From contig JAGYVD010000006.1 in assembly GCA_021209875.1 (NCBI GenBank), forward strand, positions 248,001 through 312,000: a stretch of DNA of 64,000 nucleotides, written 5' to 3'. Position numbers and translations under genes: made by a program. Shown one piece after another: positions 13,350 to 23,859 of the stretch (the first letter of the stretch is position 1; the number at the start of each line of letters is the position of its first letter). The DNA comes from Rosellinia necatrix (Eukaryota; Ascomycota; Sordariomycetes; Xylariales; Xylariaceae). A model generated the notes under the pieces. It saw nothing but the letters and a program-made list of their open reading frames with translations, had not been told where the DNA came from and did not search any database.

Positions 13350-15435
13350 TTAGCCGAGCTGGCCCGGCGTAAGCTCCTTCGCAGTCTTCAGAATCTCGCT
13401 CAGTGTAACATTTCTCTGCGCAGCTGTCCCATATTTGCCGGTGGACACCACCTTCGTCCCCGACGGTGACGAGCTTTGGTAGTTATCTGTCGGCTTGCGG
13501 TAAGCCTCGCCTAGTCCTGCGTCCTCTGGCCAGTAGGGCATCTCGTTTGGGCGGTACTGGTACATCATGCATTGATCGAAGCTTACTTGGGGCATCGAGG
13601 CGAAGAAGTCGTCGAACCTGGGCTCCAGTGCTTGCTCTAGACAAGTGATGGTCAAGTTTGTCTGGACATCGACGGCGCGCCGTTCGGGCTCCGGCTGCAG
13701 AAGCGACCATGGGTTGCGGCATGTATCTACGGCGCAGGATTTCGCGGCCATGAGCAGAGCGTTCAAGCGCGAGATGAGGCGGTTGATTGCCTCGTTCCCG
13801 TCTGCCTGAAGCGAGAGATTGGTCAACTCGCCCGGGTCCGATGCCGTGTCGTACAGCTCCGCCTCGCCCGTGCACCACTTGGAGTACAAGTACGTCCCAC
13901 CGTCGGCGCGCACGATACGCAGCGTCTTATAGCTATTGTCAGGGTGTGGGATGACACCCCAGGGGGTCTCTTCCTCGCCTCTGCCCCAGTACTCGACATT
14001 GATTACCTCGTGGCCGCCCCCGTCCACAGGGCACTGCGTGGGTTCCGCTTCCGGGTTTTCCCAGTTCTCCAGGAGACTGCGCCCATCGAGGAACGGCGGG
14101 TATGCTTCGTTGTCGGGGGTTAGACCTGCGATATCGAGGAACGTTGGTGTGAGATCGAGATGTGCCCCCGGCAGATTGGATGTTCGATTTGCTGGCACGC
14201 CAGGCCCTCGCACAATGAACGGCACGTTCGAGGCCTCGCGGTAATGAAGCGATTTACCTGCAGAGACACGGTGGTTTCCAATGTGCCACCCATTATCACT
14301 CGTATAGACCACGTATGTGTTGTTGAGAATCCCACTCGCCTCAAGCTTGGCGATGACATCTTCGACAATGTCGTCTACACCGAGCAGAGACTGCGCTCGC
14401 GCACGGTAGAGTCCATCCAGCTTTTCGATCGTGGTGTCGTTTAGGAGCGCTTGGTTCTTAATCCATGATACTTTCTGCTGTTGATAGGAATCGTCCGGGT
14501 TCCAGTTTACCGCACGGGGCGCTTTAAGACCGGGAAACTCATTCTCGTAGCGAACAGGAGGGACAGGCCACTTTCCACGACCCAGCTCCACATGAGGGGT
14601 AGTCGGGGCTATCCCAAGGAAAAATGGTTTGTCCTGAGCAGCCAAATTCTCAATTCGATCCACGCTTGTATCCGTGTCAGTCGTCCAACCCGTTTAGTGC
14701 GAATGCCGGGTGCTGTTACTTACGCCATGGCACGAATAACGTCGGACTGATGGTATCCAGGATACGAGATGGGTGTCTGCCCGTCGAGCGACATCACTAC
14801 ATTATTATACTCATAGGTATAGTCATCCACCTACGCAACACTTTAGCACGTATCAATCCGGGATCGAGAGCCAGGGTGATATACAGCAGTTTGGATATGT
14901 GTCCAGCCTCCTGGTCTTTTCTCGTAATTGGCTACATTGTAGCCATTCATTATCTTCCCGATATCTAGAAGCGAGAGTCAGCGTATGGTAGTAAACCGAG
15001 AGGCAAGCACATACACTCCGTGTTGTATCCTGCAGCTGTTAGCCAGTGAGGCAAATAGTCTTCATTCTGCCCAGATATCAACCATTTGTCATAGTTGCCC
15101 CTTATTGCCAATAATTAGCCATTATTGTGCCATGTTGATACTACAGTAACTGACCCAGGAGCGCTGACTTCCGTAATGTTAGTATTATGGCCCGCCTGAC
15201 CCCTCAATAACGAGGCTCTGCTGGGACAGCATTTTGCGACCGTTACATAGTGATGAGAAAAGGTAGTGCCTTTCTCGATTAACTCTCTCCTTAGGGCAGG
15301 TTGATAGTCCAGGGATCCGAGATGGAGATCTTGGTCATCCGTCATCACGAACACAATGTTTGGCCGCTGGGCCTGAAGCCCACGAGCAAAACATTTGGCA
15401 ACGACGCTGCTGAGGGCAAATAGGGAAAACTTCAT
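13350..15435 (-). CDS. Secreted sulfatase (type I, CxPSR motif)
   Basis: Five exons (15435-15155, 15100-15015, 14964-14885, 14830-14724, 14664-13350) sum to 1869 nt, giving 622 residues. A hydrophobic signal peptide covers about residues 1-22. Metal-binding aspartates lie in VMTDDQD (about 30-36). The formylglycine site is C69 in CCPSR, the CxPSR signature of type I sulfatases. Later blocks include TTPHVELGRGKWP and YTSDNGWHIGNHR, typical of fungal arylsulfatase / N-acetylglucosamine-6-sulfatase-like enzymes. The product probably hydrolyses sulfate esters outside the cell or in the secretory pathway; the substrate cannot be read from sequence. A TTG six bases upstream also opens the frame, but ATG at 15435 is the credible start because it begins the signal peptide. 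No inactivating change seen. Confidence 0.88.
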
Positions 15436-16241
15436 AGTCAACGGCTGGGTCTATGTTTGATGAAGCAAGCATCGGGGGAATACCGAACCGGAGGGAAAGG
15501 CTTGCATCATGACTTATATTGATTGCTACACGAATACAACGTCCCAGCTTCCCCTTTAGTTACGTGACAATGGTGATCCTTAACCGTTACATCGACTTCG
15601 TGCAGGGGATAAGACGTAGGCGAGGCAGAGAGCACGCAATTTATACGAGCCCTTCGTTCTTGATTGATCCCACGGGTAGGATAGAATAATGACCTCGTTT
15701 CAGGTCTCGGCGCTAGAATAAACTTGCAATAATCGAGCGACCGTGTTATTTGAAATGCGTATTTTTGATCGTGCTGGGTGTCATCGCGCGCTTTAGTTAC
15801 GCCGGGTAGCTCTGTTTACCTGCGGCGTGACCGGGCAGGGTGGTTAGGAGCCAGAGCAGCGCTTTATGCTCAAAACGTTATTGGCAACGATCATGGCGCA
15901 ACCGAGTCTTCCCTAAAGAAGTGGCCGGGGCAACGTGGACGGTATGGGAGTTCTCCAATCATTGCGATCGGAGGCCGACTTCCACTCCGGCGGTTTCCCC
16001 TCTCCTTCCTTCGCGCCCCGCTGCGAGCAACATTGCATCTCTATTCCCGGCACCTACGCTGCACTTCGACCCCAAATGGTTTGCCGAGCCGTCCTCGCTA
16101 CGGCCAGAGGAATATTACGTTCATAGAATATGTGCTGGTTTGTTACTATATTCGGTTACATATGTACACCAGGTTCTGAGAGTTTCGGTCAATCTGGGCC
16201 CCGAAGATTGTTTGACTGGGGTATGTTTAGACACAATCTCT
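15436..16241. other. Intergenic, no gene seen
   Basis: About 800 bases between two minus-strand genes: the promoter of the sulfatase and the 3' side of the transporter. Open frames on the plus strand here show no family resemblance and partly mirror the transporter's last exon. Confidence 0.5.
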
Positions 16242-18086
16242 CTACGGGCTGTTCCGTTCTGGGTTTTGTCTAACCTCTATTTCGATTTGGTGTCGGAGCT
16301 CTATTTCTTCCCGTGCGGAATTGTCCCCGAAGAGCTGGCCAATAACTTCAAGGCTTGCGCCCGCCGTCTCCGGGACCATAAAAAATGAGAAGACGCCTGC
16401 GAATACGCAAAAAGCTGCGAAAAAGACGTAGGTGCCCCAGCCAATTCTTTTCAGCATGACGGGAACAATAACACCAATAATGAAATTGGAAACCCACAGC
16501 ATACCCGTCGACGCGCCGACACCTTTAGCACGCTTCGAAGTTGGAAATATCTCGGCTGGTAAGACGGTTGTAAGAGGGCCGTAGGATGCCGCATAAGCAA
16601 GCACGTATATGTCTGTATAACGTCAGTCTTGTCCGCAATCAATTCCCAGTGAGTAGCCATGAATGTCGTACAAGTTAATGCAACACCAAACCAGCCGACT
16701 GCCACATGCTGCGTCCAGTTTGCTCCGAATTTACCAACAATAGCGGCTGTGATGATATGTGGCACGGCCATGGCGAACCCGCCTCCGATGGCAATCTTGC
16801 GTCGACCGACCTTATCAAGGAATAACAGGGCGGGAACACCAGCTGCGAATTGCGCAATGTTCACAATACCGGCCAGGATGAGGGAGTTGTTTTGGTCTTG
16901 ACCCAGGGAAGCAAAAAATGTTGGAGCGTAGTAGACGAACGCGTTAATCCCTGAAAATTGTTGGAAGAATGGAATTGCTAAGGCGACGGTGGTCCGCTTC
17001 AGGTACTTGGGCCTGAAAAGATCGACCCATTGCAGAAGCTCTAACTTCAACGGACCTGTGTTCGGGTGCTCGCTGGCATTGACCGCTTCCTGCAATCGAG
17101 CCTCTATGAGAATACTCACCCATTCTTCCTGGACCCGGAAGTCCGTCGGCGAAAGACCGCGAAGCTTTGCGAGTGAGGCAAGTCCTTCGTTATTTCGCTT
17201 GCGAAGTGCCAGCCATCGCGGCGAATAAGGAAACAAATGAATGCCGATGCCTACCGCGAGTGCTGGGATGATTTGTAGACCAAAAGGAAGTCGGAAGCTG
17301 ATATCTCCCGTCAGGTCTTTTGTGCCATATGTGATCCAATACGAGGTAATCGCACCAACAACAATGCTGATATATTCAAGGACTAACAGCGACCCTCTGA
17401 TATTCGCTGGTGATATTTCAGAAATATATAAGGGAGCTCCCATAGCCACTAGGCGGTAAAAATCAGCACAATATCTAACGATTACTATCGTATGCCAACG
17501 AGGTGCAGGTGGAGAGATGAGGACTGACAGGTACCAACGCCAATACCGCCAATTGCTCGGCCGACTACAAGAGCAGCGAAATTCGGTGCTGTAGTCTGGA
17601 TAATAGCACCAACTGTGAAGATGGATGTAGCCATCGTCAAAGCCCATTTCCTGGAGAACCTGTCTGCCAGGTACGGCAGAAACAGGCAGCCAACGAAAGC
17701 CCCAAGCTCCAGGATGCCGGTCATGAATCCAATGTTGAACTCACGGGATGGATACCCGGGTCCGGTTTCGGGGTACCGGTTGAAAAATTGACGCATAGTC
17801 AAAATAACAGAGATCACACCTTGGTCTAAATGGTCGCTAGTCAGATCAAGAGTCGGGATCACGCCCATGGGCCAAGCATGCGCTCACCATAGCCAAAGGA
17901 AAACCCTCCACAAGAAGCTAGGGCAGCCGCACCCAGCACGTAAGGGGATTCCACAAGAGAGCTGAGCCCGCCCTTTCCATATTCGATTTCGGATGATTCG
18001 CCCAGACGGAGTTCTTCGGCGTGGTCAACATGAGCTTTGTCCGCACCGCCGATGGGATCATTATCTTCCGACGATAGCTGAGCCAT
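16242..18086 (-). CDS. MFS sugar-porter family transporter
   Basis: Plasma-membrane proton symporter of the sugar/quinate/polyol porter family. Four exons (18086-17888, 17825-17535, 17448-16672, 16612-16242) sum to 1638 nt, giving 545 residues and the family's 12 membrane segments. Signatures: GYDQGVIS after TM1, LADRFSRKWAL in loop 2-3, PYSPRWLALRKR in the central loop, FFQQFSGINAFVYYAPTFF in TM7, DKVGRRK in loop 8-9, and VPETAGASLE where PETKGLSLE is usual. The last intron starts inside VALTY; reading through it gives a false in-frame extension. The true start is ATG at 18086; the upstream frame extension has no support. It could serve the neighbouring sulfatase or P450 genes, but there is no direct evidence. 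Substrate unassigned. Confidence 0.9.
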
Positions 18087-19100
18087 GACTGTGATAAGGA
18101 TGCAATGTGATGGGAGCGAAGGGGAAAAGATGGAGTTATCGGCGCCAAGTGCTGGCACGACCAAAGATGCCCGAGACTAGAACATCCTGAATAAAAACAG
18201 GGCGGGAATCCTCCCCAATTAATGTCTTCGCTCATTATGAAGTCCTCGTGTCAGCCCGGAGATAGCGAATGTTCATCAAGGGCATCTCAGTCGGCTTTCC
18301 CGGCGAGACTCAAGTCCGGCTTCCAACCCCCATGGGGATTGACAGCGGAACTATTTAGCGAGCATGGAGTGCAGGCGGTGCAGGCGAAGGTCTGGCGAGG
18401 TGCAGTCACCTATGCTGCTTCCCATGTCGGCCGTTCGGCGAAATATTTCCCTTTTAGAAGTAGCGCAACGGGTGCTGAATTTCAACTTACACTACATGCC
18501 GCTTTTAGTCTGAGCCTAGCCTGAGAAAGACCCGCTTTTGCATCAGGAATTAGTGGAGAGTTAGGCGAAAAATACCGGGGCATAATCCGGGGTCAATCCG
18601 GGGAAGAATAGATAGCCAGACCACTAGGGGAACGCCTCGACCCTGTTGAAAAAAAAGACTATTGCATCAGCTAACAACACCGTCAAATAAAGTTAGAGAA
18701 TAGAATAAATAATCTCAGTATTGATTGGTTTGGATGTATTCAATCTACCATGAGATTGATCTCTTAATTTTGTTTATTTTATTGCGTTGTCGACACCCAA
18801 CGGATGGGTATTTTGGCACGTTGCGGAAGCTGGGTTGGAAGGTATCTTGGTACAGCGGCTCTAAGATGGCTAGTGTAGCGCTAGGAAAAGAGTTGCACGT
18901 ACCTAGGTAGGTGGCTTACAGGCTATCTTAGTCGCAATACGCACTAAGGTAAGATACATAAGTACCTATAGTTATTCGCCTAATAACCCGCCGAACCTCT
19001 TCCTTTTTGAACCAGCGCCGGCGAGCCATATTGCCGCCGTGTTCTTCCATCGTGGCCGTTCCTGCGAGCCCAGCGATGCGCCCCTGCGGATCCACGTCGC
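18087..19100. other. Divergent intergenic region between transporter and regulator
   Basis: About 1 kb between the starts of the transporter (minus) and the Zn2Cys6 gene (plus). No coding sequence recognised. It would hold both promoters. A CGGGGNNNATCCGGGG pair (CCGGGGCATAATCCGGGG and TCCGGGGAAG) lies around 18577-18605 and could bind a Zn2Cys6 factor, but this is only a motif guess. Confidence 0.4.
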
Positions 19101-21268
19101 ATGGCTTCCCGACACCGGAAGCGGCCCGTGCCCTGTGCCAAATGCAGAGGTAGATAGGCTTACTCTCGCGGGATCGCCGTGATCTGAAGTGCTAACCAGA
19201 GCTCCGTGTAGAGACACACACTAGGTGTAAGACACGGCCCAGCTCCACGTGCGCCCATCGGGATGTTGCTGAGTAGGGATAGGCGATGGTGGGACGCCTT
19301 GCGCCCACTGCCAGAAGACGAGTTCGCCGTGCTTACCGGTGCGGAAACAAAGGCCATTCCGCTTCAAGCCGGTGGCACCTGATGCGCAAGCCCCCTCGCC
19401 TGCTCCGGGAGAGGCCCGGGAAGACTCACTTGCAGAGGCTGCCATAATCTTACAGACCCTAACTAGTAGACCCTACACAAGCCTCGAGGCCAACCAACCC
19501 CCCGGCACTTTCGACAGTCCCACCTCCGAGGCGCCCGCAACAGGGTCAAGCAAAGACCAGGATTCGCCCGAGTTCAGCAGTCATGCCTCAATAGCTGCTC
19601 AAAAGTTATCTTACTCTCCCACCGATGAGCCGCACTCACACGTACCGAATCCTCTTCCAGCTCATGACCGGGTCAGGTTCCTGCCCCGTGGCAACTCCCA
19701 CTCTACCCTGTGCCCGGGTTCACATGAAGCGTCGCAAGCAGGCGGCTCATCTCGGAGAGTTGACAATATCAGATCAACGGAGCGTCCTGATAGTAAAACC
19801 ATTCTAGGTTTCCAAGAAGCATGTCTAGTACGGTGTTTTGCTGAACGCCTCGCTGATGCCGTGAGTCACCAGCTGCCCATTATCCCAGGCCCCGGCTCCA
19901 AATTGTAAGAAATTGGGCGGTGGCTTTCGGGATTGTTGAGTCTCTTGTGATCGCAACTAAAACCAAAAGGCCAACGACGACTGCTCTGTTTCGCATATAT
20001 GACTGACCCCATACAGTTTGACACAACCGACCAACATCGAGCGTACCAGACAATTGTTCCTCACGAAGCAAAGAAAAAACCGCTTCTCCTCAATGCTATA
20101 TGCACCGCAACTGCAAGCTACCTCACTATCCTACAGTCTACGCGAAGCCCTGAGGGCATAGTTTATTACAATGATATCCCGCTTCCAAATCTCAACCAAG
20201 AGTCGACAATACATTACCACAATGCGTGCATATCATATATGATCGACTACCTAAATGATCCTCAGGACCCTTTTGATGATGTGCTGATCGCTATTCCCAT
20301 CCTGCGTTATCACGAACAGGTTGACAGTTCGTTGTCCTTTCCCGTCCTGCACCGGTATGGTCTAACCACGGGATACAGGACATCTGACCGGCTCGGATTC
20401 TGAGACTTACAGCAATGCTCTCGGAGCCATCTTTCGCGCTAAACAGTCGAGCTTTATTACCCTTCTGAGTGACATAAGCAATTCTAGCACTAGCATAAGG
20501 GCACCCGTTTCGAAACGGTTTGCGCTGCGGCGCTCGGCGTCCCTCATTGCGTTACGACAAGAGATATGGGGTGTACTACATTACCGCAGGCCTTTCAGAC
20601 TATCGCTACCAGTTCATTATTCCAGTGACCTCGCCTTGTCTCAGAAGGATGACTACGATGATTACGACTGGACAAACCACATTCTCATTTGGTGTGCCTA
20701 TCTTCTGAAGAACTACTATGGGACAGAAAGCGACGCAGATGTCACGGTGGAGAATCGAAGCAGGGCCGAAAACTGGAAATCCCTTAAATCGTTCGAACAA
20801 CAGTGGCAGTTGCTCAGTCCGAACCCTTTCGACCCTATCTTCTACCAAGAACGTGATCCGGAAAGGGGGCAGTTTTTCCCTATTATATGGCAAGCGAATG
20901 ATGGCAGGGTGATAGGGATGCAGCATATCGAGTTTGGCCGCATTGTACTAGCGGTGCATAACCTAAAGCACCATATCCTCGGGGTCGGCGCCGCTGCCGC
21001 CGCCCGGGACATGGAGAGCCAGCTGAGAAAATCCACGAGGATCATTTGCGGCCTGGCCTTATCACACAGAATCCAACCAGCAATGACTTCGGCCTGCGCT
21101 GCCATCTCGTTATGCGGCGAATACTTTCTTGACCCGAGGGAGCAGGCCGCGATCACAGACTTGATGGCCACCATAGAAAGAGAATATGCGTGGTCGACGT
21201 CGTCTATCGTGGAATCGTTGAAGAGATCGTGGAGTTCTTTGCGAACAGAATTGGGGGTTTTAGAATAA
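19101..21268 (+). CDS. Zn2Cys6 fungal transcription factor (ARCA-like)
   Basis: Five exons (19101-19149, 19212-19226, 19283-19860, 20017-20326, 20379-21268) sum to 1842 nt, giving 613 residues. The DNA-binding zinc cluster is split over the first three exons, the second only 15 nt long; joined, cysteines 12, 15, 22, 28, 31 and 38 give C-x2-C-x6-C-x5-C-x2-C-x6-C. Branch sites GCTAAC and TCTAAC support introns 1 and 4. The large C-terminal half (from FDTTDQHRAYQ onward) is the regulatory region typical of fungal C6 factors such as ARCA-like proteins. It probably regulates nearby genes: the transporter upstream is divergent and the P450/reductase pair lies just downstream. No break seen once the micro-exon is used. 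Targets are inferred from position only. Confidence 0.88.
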
Positions 21269-21695
21269 TACCTCAGTCATACAGCGCCCCAATGGTGGTT
21301 ATCCGTCGTGATGACCAACATGTCAATTAATTCTCCACCCCATCTACAACTTTCGTTAATCAATTATTACATGATCTACGATGGCACCCATGAGAAATAG
21401 AGTTGTAGTTAGCAAGACCAAGATGAAATCTCATTGTTGCGTTGATGTAGACAAGGCTTCTAACACGAAGATAGGGGCTTGGCCCAGTGCTCTCCGCTGG
21501 GCTGACATCGTTCCGGTAATTACATAGGATATGCAGCGTTGGGGAGTTGAGATTGAGATGCACTCAAATCCATTGGTTATGCTCTTCGGTGCTAGCGATT
21601 ACCTAGTATATTCCCTTTCTTCACCACGTTCTAAATCATGCAGGATTGAGTACATCATCCGGAGAGTCCGTTCAACCTTCTCATCTCACCCCAAG
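21269..21695. other. Convergent 3' intergenic region
   Basis: 427 bases between the stop codons of the regulator (plus) and the P450 (minus). No gene seen; presumably both 3' UTRs and poly-A sites. Confidence 0.5.
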
Positions 21696-23249
21696 CTACC
21701 GTCTCCAGATTTTAATAGGCATGGATCCGCAAATCATGTTGAAGGCTTCCTTCCGTTCAAGCTGCCAATCCGGATCAGGCGCAGCGAAATCGTACCGGTG
21801 CACCAGTGAGGCCAGGACCATGGTTTGCTCGAGATACGTGATGTTTCGCCCCAGGCAGGATCGGGCTCCAGCCGAGAAGGGAATGAAGCCAGACTGTGCC
21901 TTGCTCCTCGATTCCGGGTCCAGCCATCGCTCGGGCTTGAAGGACTCCGGGTCTGGGAAGAGACTCTCGTCCCTGTGGGAAGCATAGATGGTCATGTTGA
22001 CACTCGTGTTCCCCGCGATCCACTCGCCCATGATCTGGGCACCTTGGGGCGGCGTGCATCTCGGGAGGCCGGCTGCCGTGGGAGGCATGAGGCGGAGGCC
22101 CTCGTCGATGCACGCGCGGAGGTACGGGAGGTCCTTCACCTTGTCGTACGGGGCGACGACATCCTCCGGTTCCAGCACGGAGTCGAGCTCGTTCCGGAGG
22201 GCGTCGAGGTGCCGCGGATGCTTGATTAACAAATGCAGGTTCTGGGTAAGGGCCATGGCCGTCGTGTCGGAGCCGGCGTTGATGATCGCGCCCACCTCGG
22301 AGACGATCTCGCCCCATTCGAGGTTGTTCGGGTTCCCGCCCCTGTCCTCCATCAGGGACTGGAAGAAGTCGTCGAGCTTCTCCCCCGCCTGGTACCGCCT
22401 GAGACGCTCCGCGGCCTGGTGATAGATGATATCCCCGAATGGCTTGCCGTCGTGGAACCGCGTCTTCCAGCGGCTGGGGATGACCCCGACGAGCCACTCC
22501 AACCATGGCCACAGGCTATACTCCCAGCAGAAGGCCGCCGCGACGAGAACAAATTGCTCGAACGAGAACCTGTAGCGTGCCCTGTATCGTGTGCCGTCGC
22601 GCCTTTCGGCCACCACCTCATCGGATCCCGTATCCAGTAGATCCATCTGCGACGAGAGCGCGATCGAGTTGATGGCCTCGATAGTCCACAAATTAATCCA
22701 CTTGCAGAAGTCCACCGTGAGGTGGGCCTGATCGAGCTTCCTCCCCTCGAGCGGCGCGGTGCAGAGCCCGTCGAAGGCCTTGAAAAGCCTCTCGGTCGTG
22801 TTGGCGACCTTGTGCTCCCATCTCTCCAAGTTCTTCAGAGCGAAGGCGGCGGAGAGAAGTTTGCGCTTCCGGGCGTGCTCCGGCTTGTCGACGACGTCGA
22901 ACAAGTTCCGATGTGAGCCGGCGAGGACATCTTCCTTGATGTCCTTCGTGCAAGGGGTGTTGTGACCGTATATATCTTTGACAGCGCGAGAGTCGCAGAA
23001 CGAAAGACTGTTGGGGCCGATCCTCAAGATGGGTTGTCGGGTGCGCTTGTGCGCGAGATACAGGTCCCGCGACCGAAACCCTTGCGCGGAGAGGTAGCAA
23101 TAGTTTAAGTCGGTGAAAGGGGAGAGCCAAGAGTAATTTGGGTATTTCTTCAACCCCTTAGCGTCAGTCAGATACTGAATGACTGGAAGGATGACGAAAT
23201 ATGCCACCGCAGCGCACACTGCAATTGCTACAAGTGTGAGCCCCAGCAT
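21696..23249 (-). CDS. Cytochrome P450 monooxygenase
   Basis: Intronless 517-residue P450, ATG at 23249. An N-terminal membrane anchor (about 1-25) places it on the ER. I-helix oxygen-binding motif AGSDTT, K-helix ExxR within DEGLRLMPP, and heme-ligand loop FSAGARSCLG with cysteine about 465 are all intact. It resembles the fungal P450s often annotated as benzoate 4-monooxygenase-like, so an aromatic or phenolic substrate is plausible but unproven. GC content is much higher than in flanking DNA. The start lies 610 bases from the start of a divergent NADPH-P450 reductase, its likely electron donor. No sign of truncation. Confidence 0.92.
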   Translation of the reverse strand: MLGLTLVAIAVCAAVAYFVILPVIQYLTDAKGLKKYPNYSWLSPFTDLNYCYLSAQGFRSRDLYLAHKRTRQPILRIGPNSLSFCDSRAVKDIYGHNTPCTKDIKEDVLAGSHRNLFDVVDKPEHARKRKLLSAAFALKNLERWEHKVANTTERLFKAFDGLCTAPLEGRKLDQAHLTVDFCKWINLWTIEAINSIALSSQMDLLDTGSDEVVAERRDGTRYRARYRFSFEQFVLVAAAFCWEYSLWPWLEWLVGVIPSRWKTRFHDGKPFGDIIYHQAAERLRRYQAGEKLDDFFQSLMEDRGGNPNNLEWGEIVSEVGAIINAGSDTTAMALTQNLHLLIKHPRHLDALRNELDSVLEPEDVVAPYDKVKDLPYLRACIDEGLRLMPPTAAGLPRCTPPQGAQIMGEWIAGNTSVNMTIYASHRDESLFPDPESFKPERWLDPESRSKAQSGFIPFSAGARSCLGRNITYLEQTMVLASLVHRYDFAAPDPDWQLERKEAFNMICGSMPIKIWRR

Positions 23250-23859
23250 AGTAAAACCGAATAAATTATTATATGATATTATAGTTTCATGAGAGATGTA
23301 AATTTTGCAGTTAATGAGTGCCAGAGATGTCTCTGAGTCCGCACTTTATCTACCTATGAACGACCAACATGCGAGGTTATATCTGCGTATAAAGACGATC
23401 ATGTGTATCGAAGCTGGCACACCATTGCCCACTGACACCGTACAACGCCGATGATAAGGCTTATACTAAATGATTGGAGAATCCTAAGTCAACGAAGCAC
23501 ATGTGATCAATTCTTGACTGCAACAGAAATAGGAAACTATTTAGCGATGGTGTACTCACGTCCCACGCTGCCCGTTTTGGTGAGAACCGGCGAAACATTT
23601 CCTAAAATTGCCTAGGCTAGGGAGATCCGCCCCCCGGTGGAAGACCGAAAGGCTCCGGTATCCATCAAACAAGCCGCGAATGCCCCGTGTATACTCTCGT
23701 CGCCTTTCAATGCAGCACTTAACCATTTAATGAAACAAAACGACATCAATGGCTTCCTCGTCGGCCTCGTGTTCAGCGACGAAGCATCGATGCTTTCCAG
23801 GAAGCGTTCTTCGCAGAAAATCAATTGTTCTTTGAGAAAGGACCGGATAACCGTTGAAG
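23250..23859. promoter_or_regulatory. Shared divergent promoter region, P450 / reductase
   Basis: 610 bases between two start codons pointing away from each other. No coding sequence recognised. The head-to-head order of a P450 and a reductase suggests joint control, perhaps by the Zn2Cys6 factor downstream of the P450. No specific binding site is claimed. Confidence 0.5.

Noticed and set aside
15778..16388. Two plus-strand frames of 133 and 182 codons
   Set aside because: No family resemblance, and they run into the antisense of the transporter's last exon.
16622..16672. In-frame extension of transporter exon 3 past 16672
   Set aside because: It replaces a conserved membrane segment; a 59-nt intron with GTACGA donor and CTGAC branch site restores the family sequence and the total frame.
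21775..22512. 245-codon open frame on the minus strand
   Set aside because: It lies out of frame inside the P450 gene; its Arg/Gly/Pro-rich product is typical of a shadow frame in GC-rich coding DNA.
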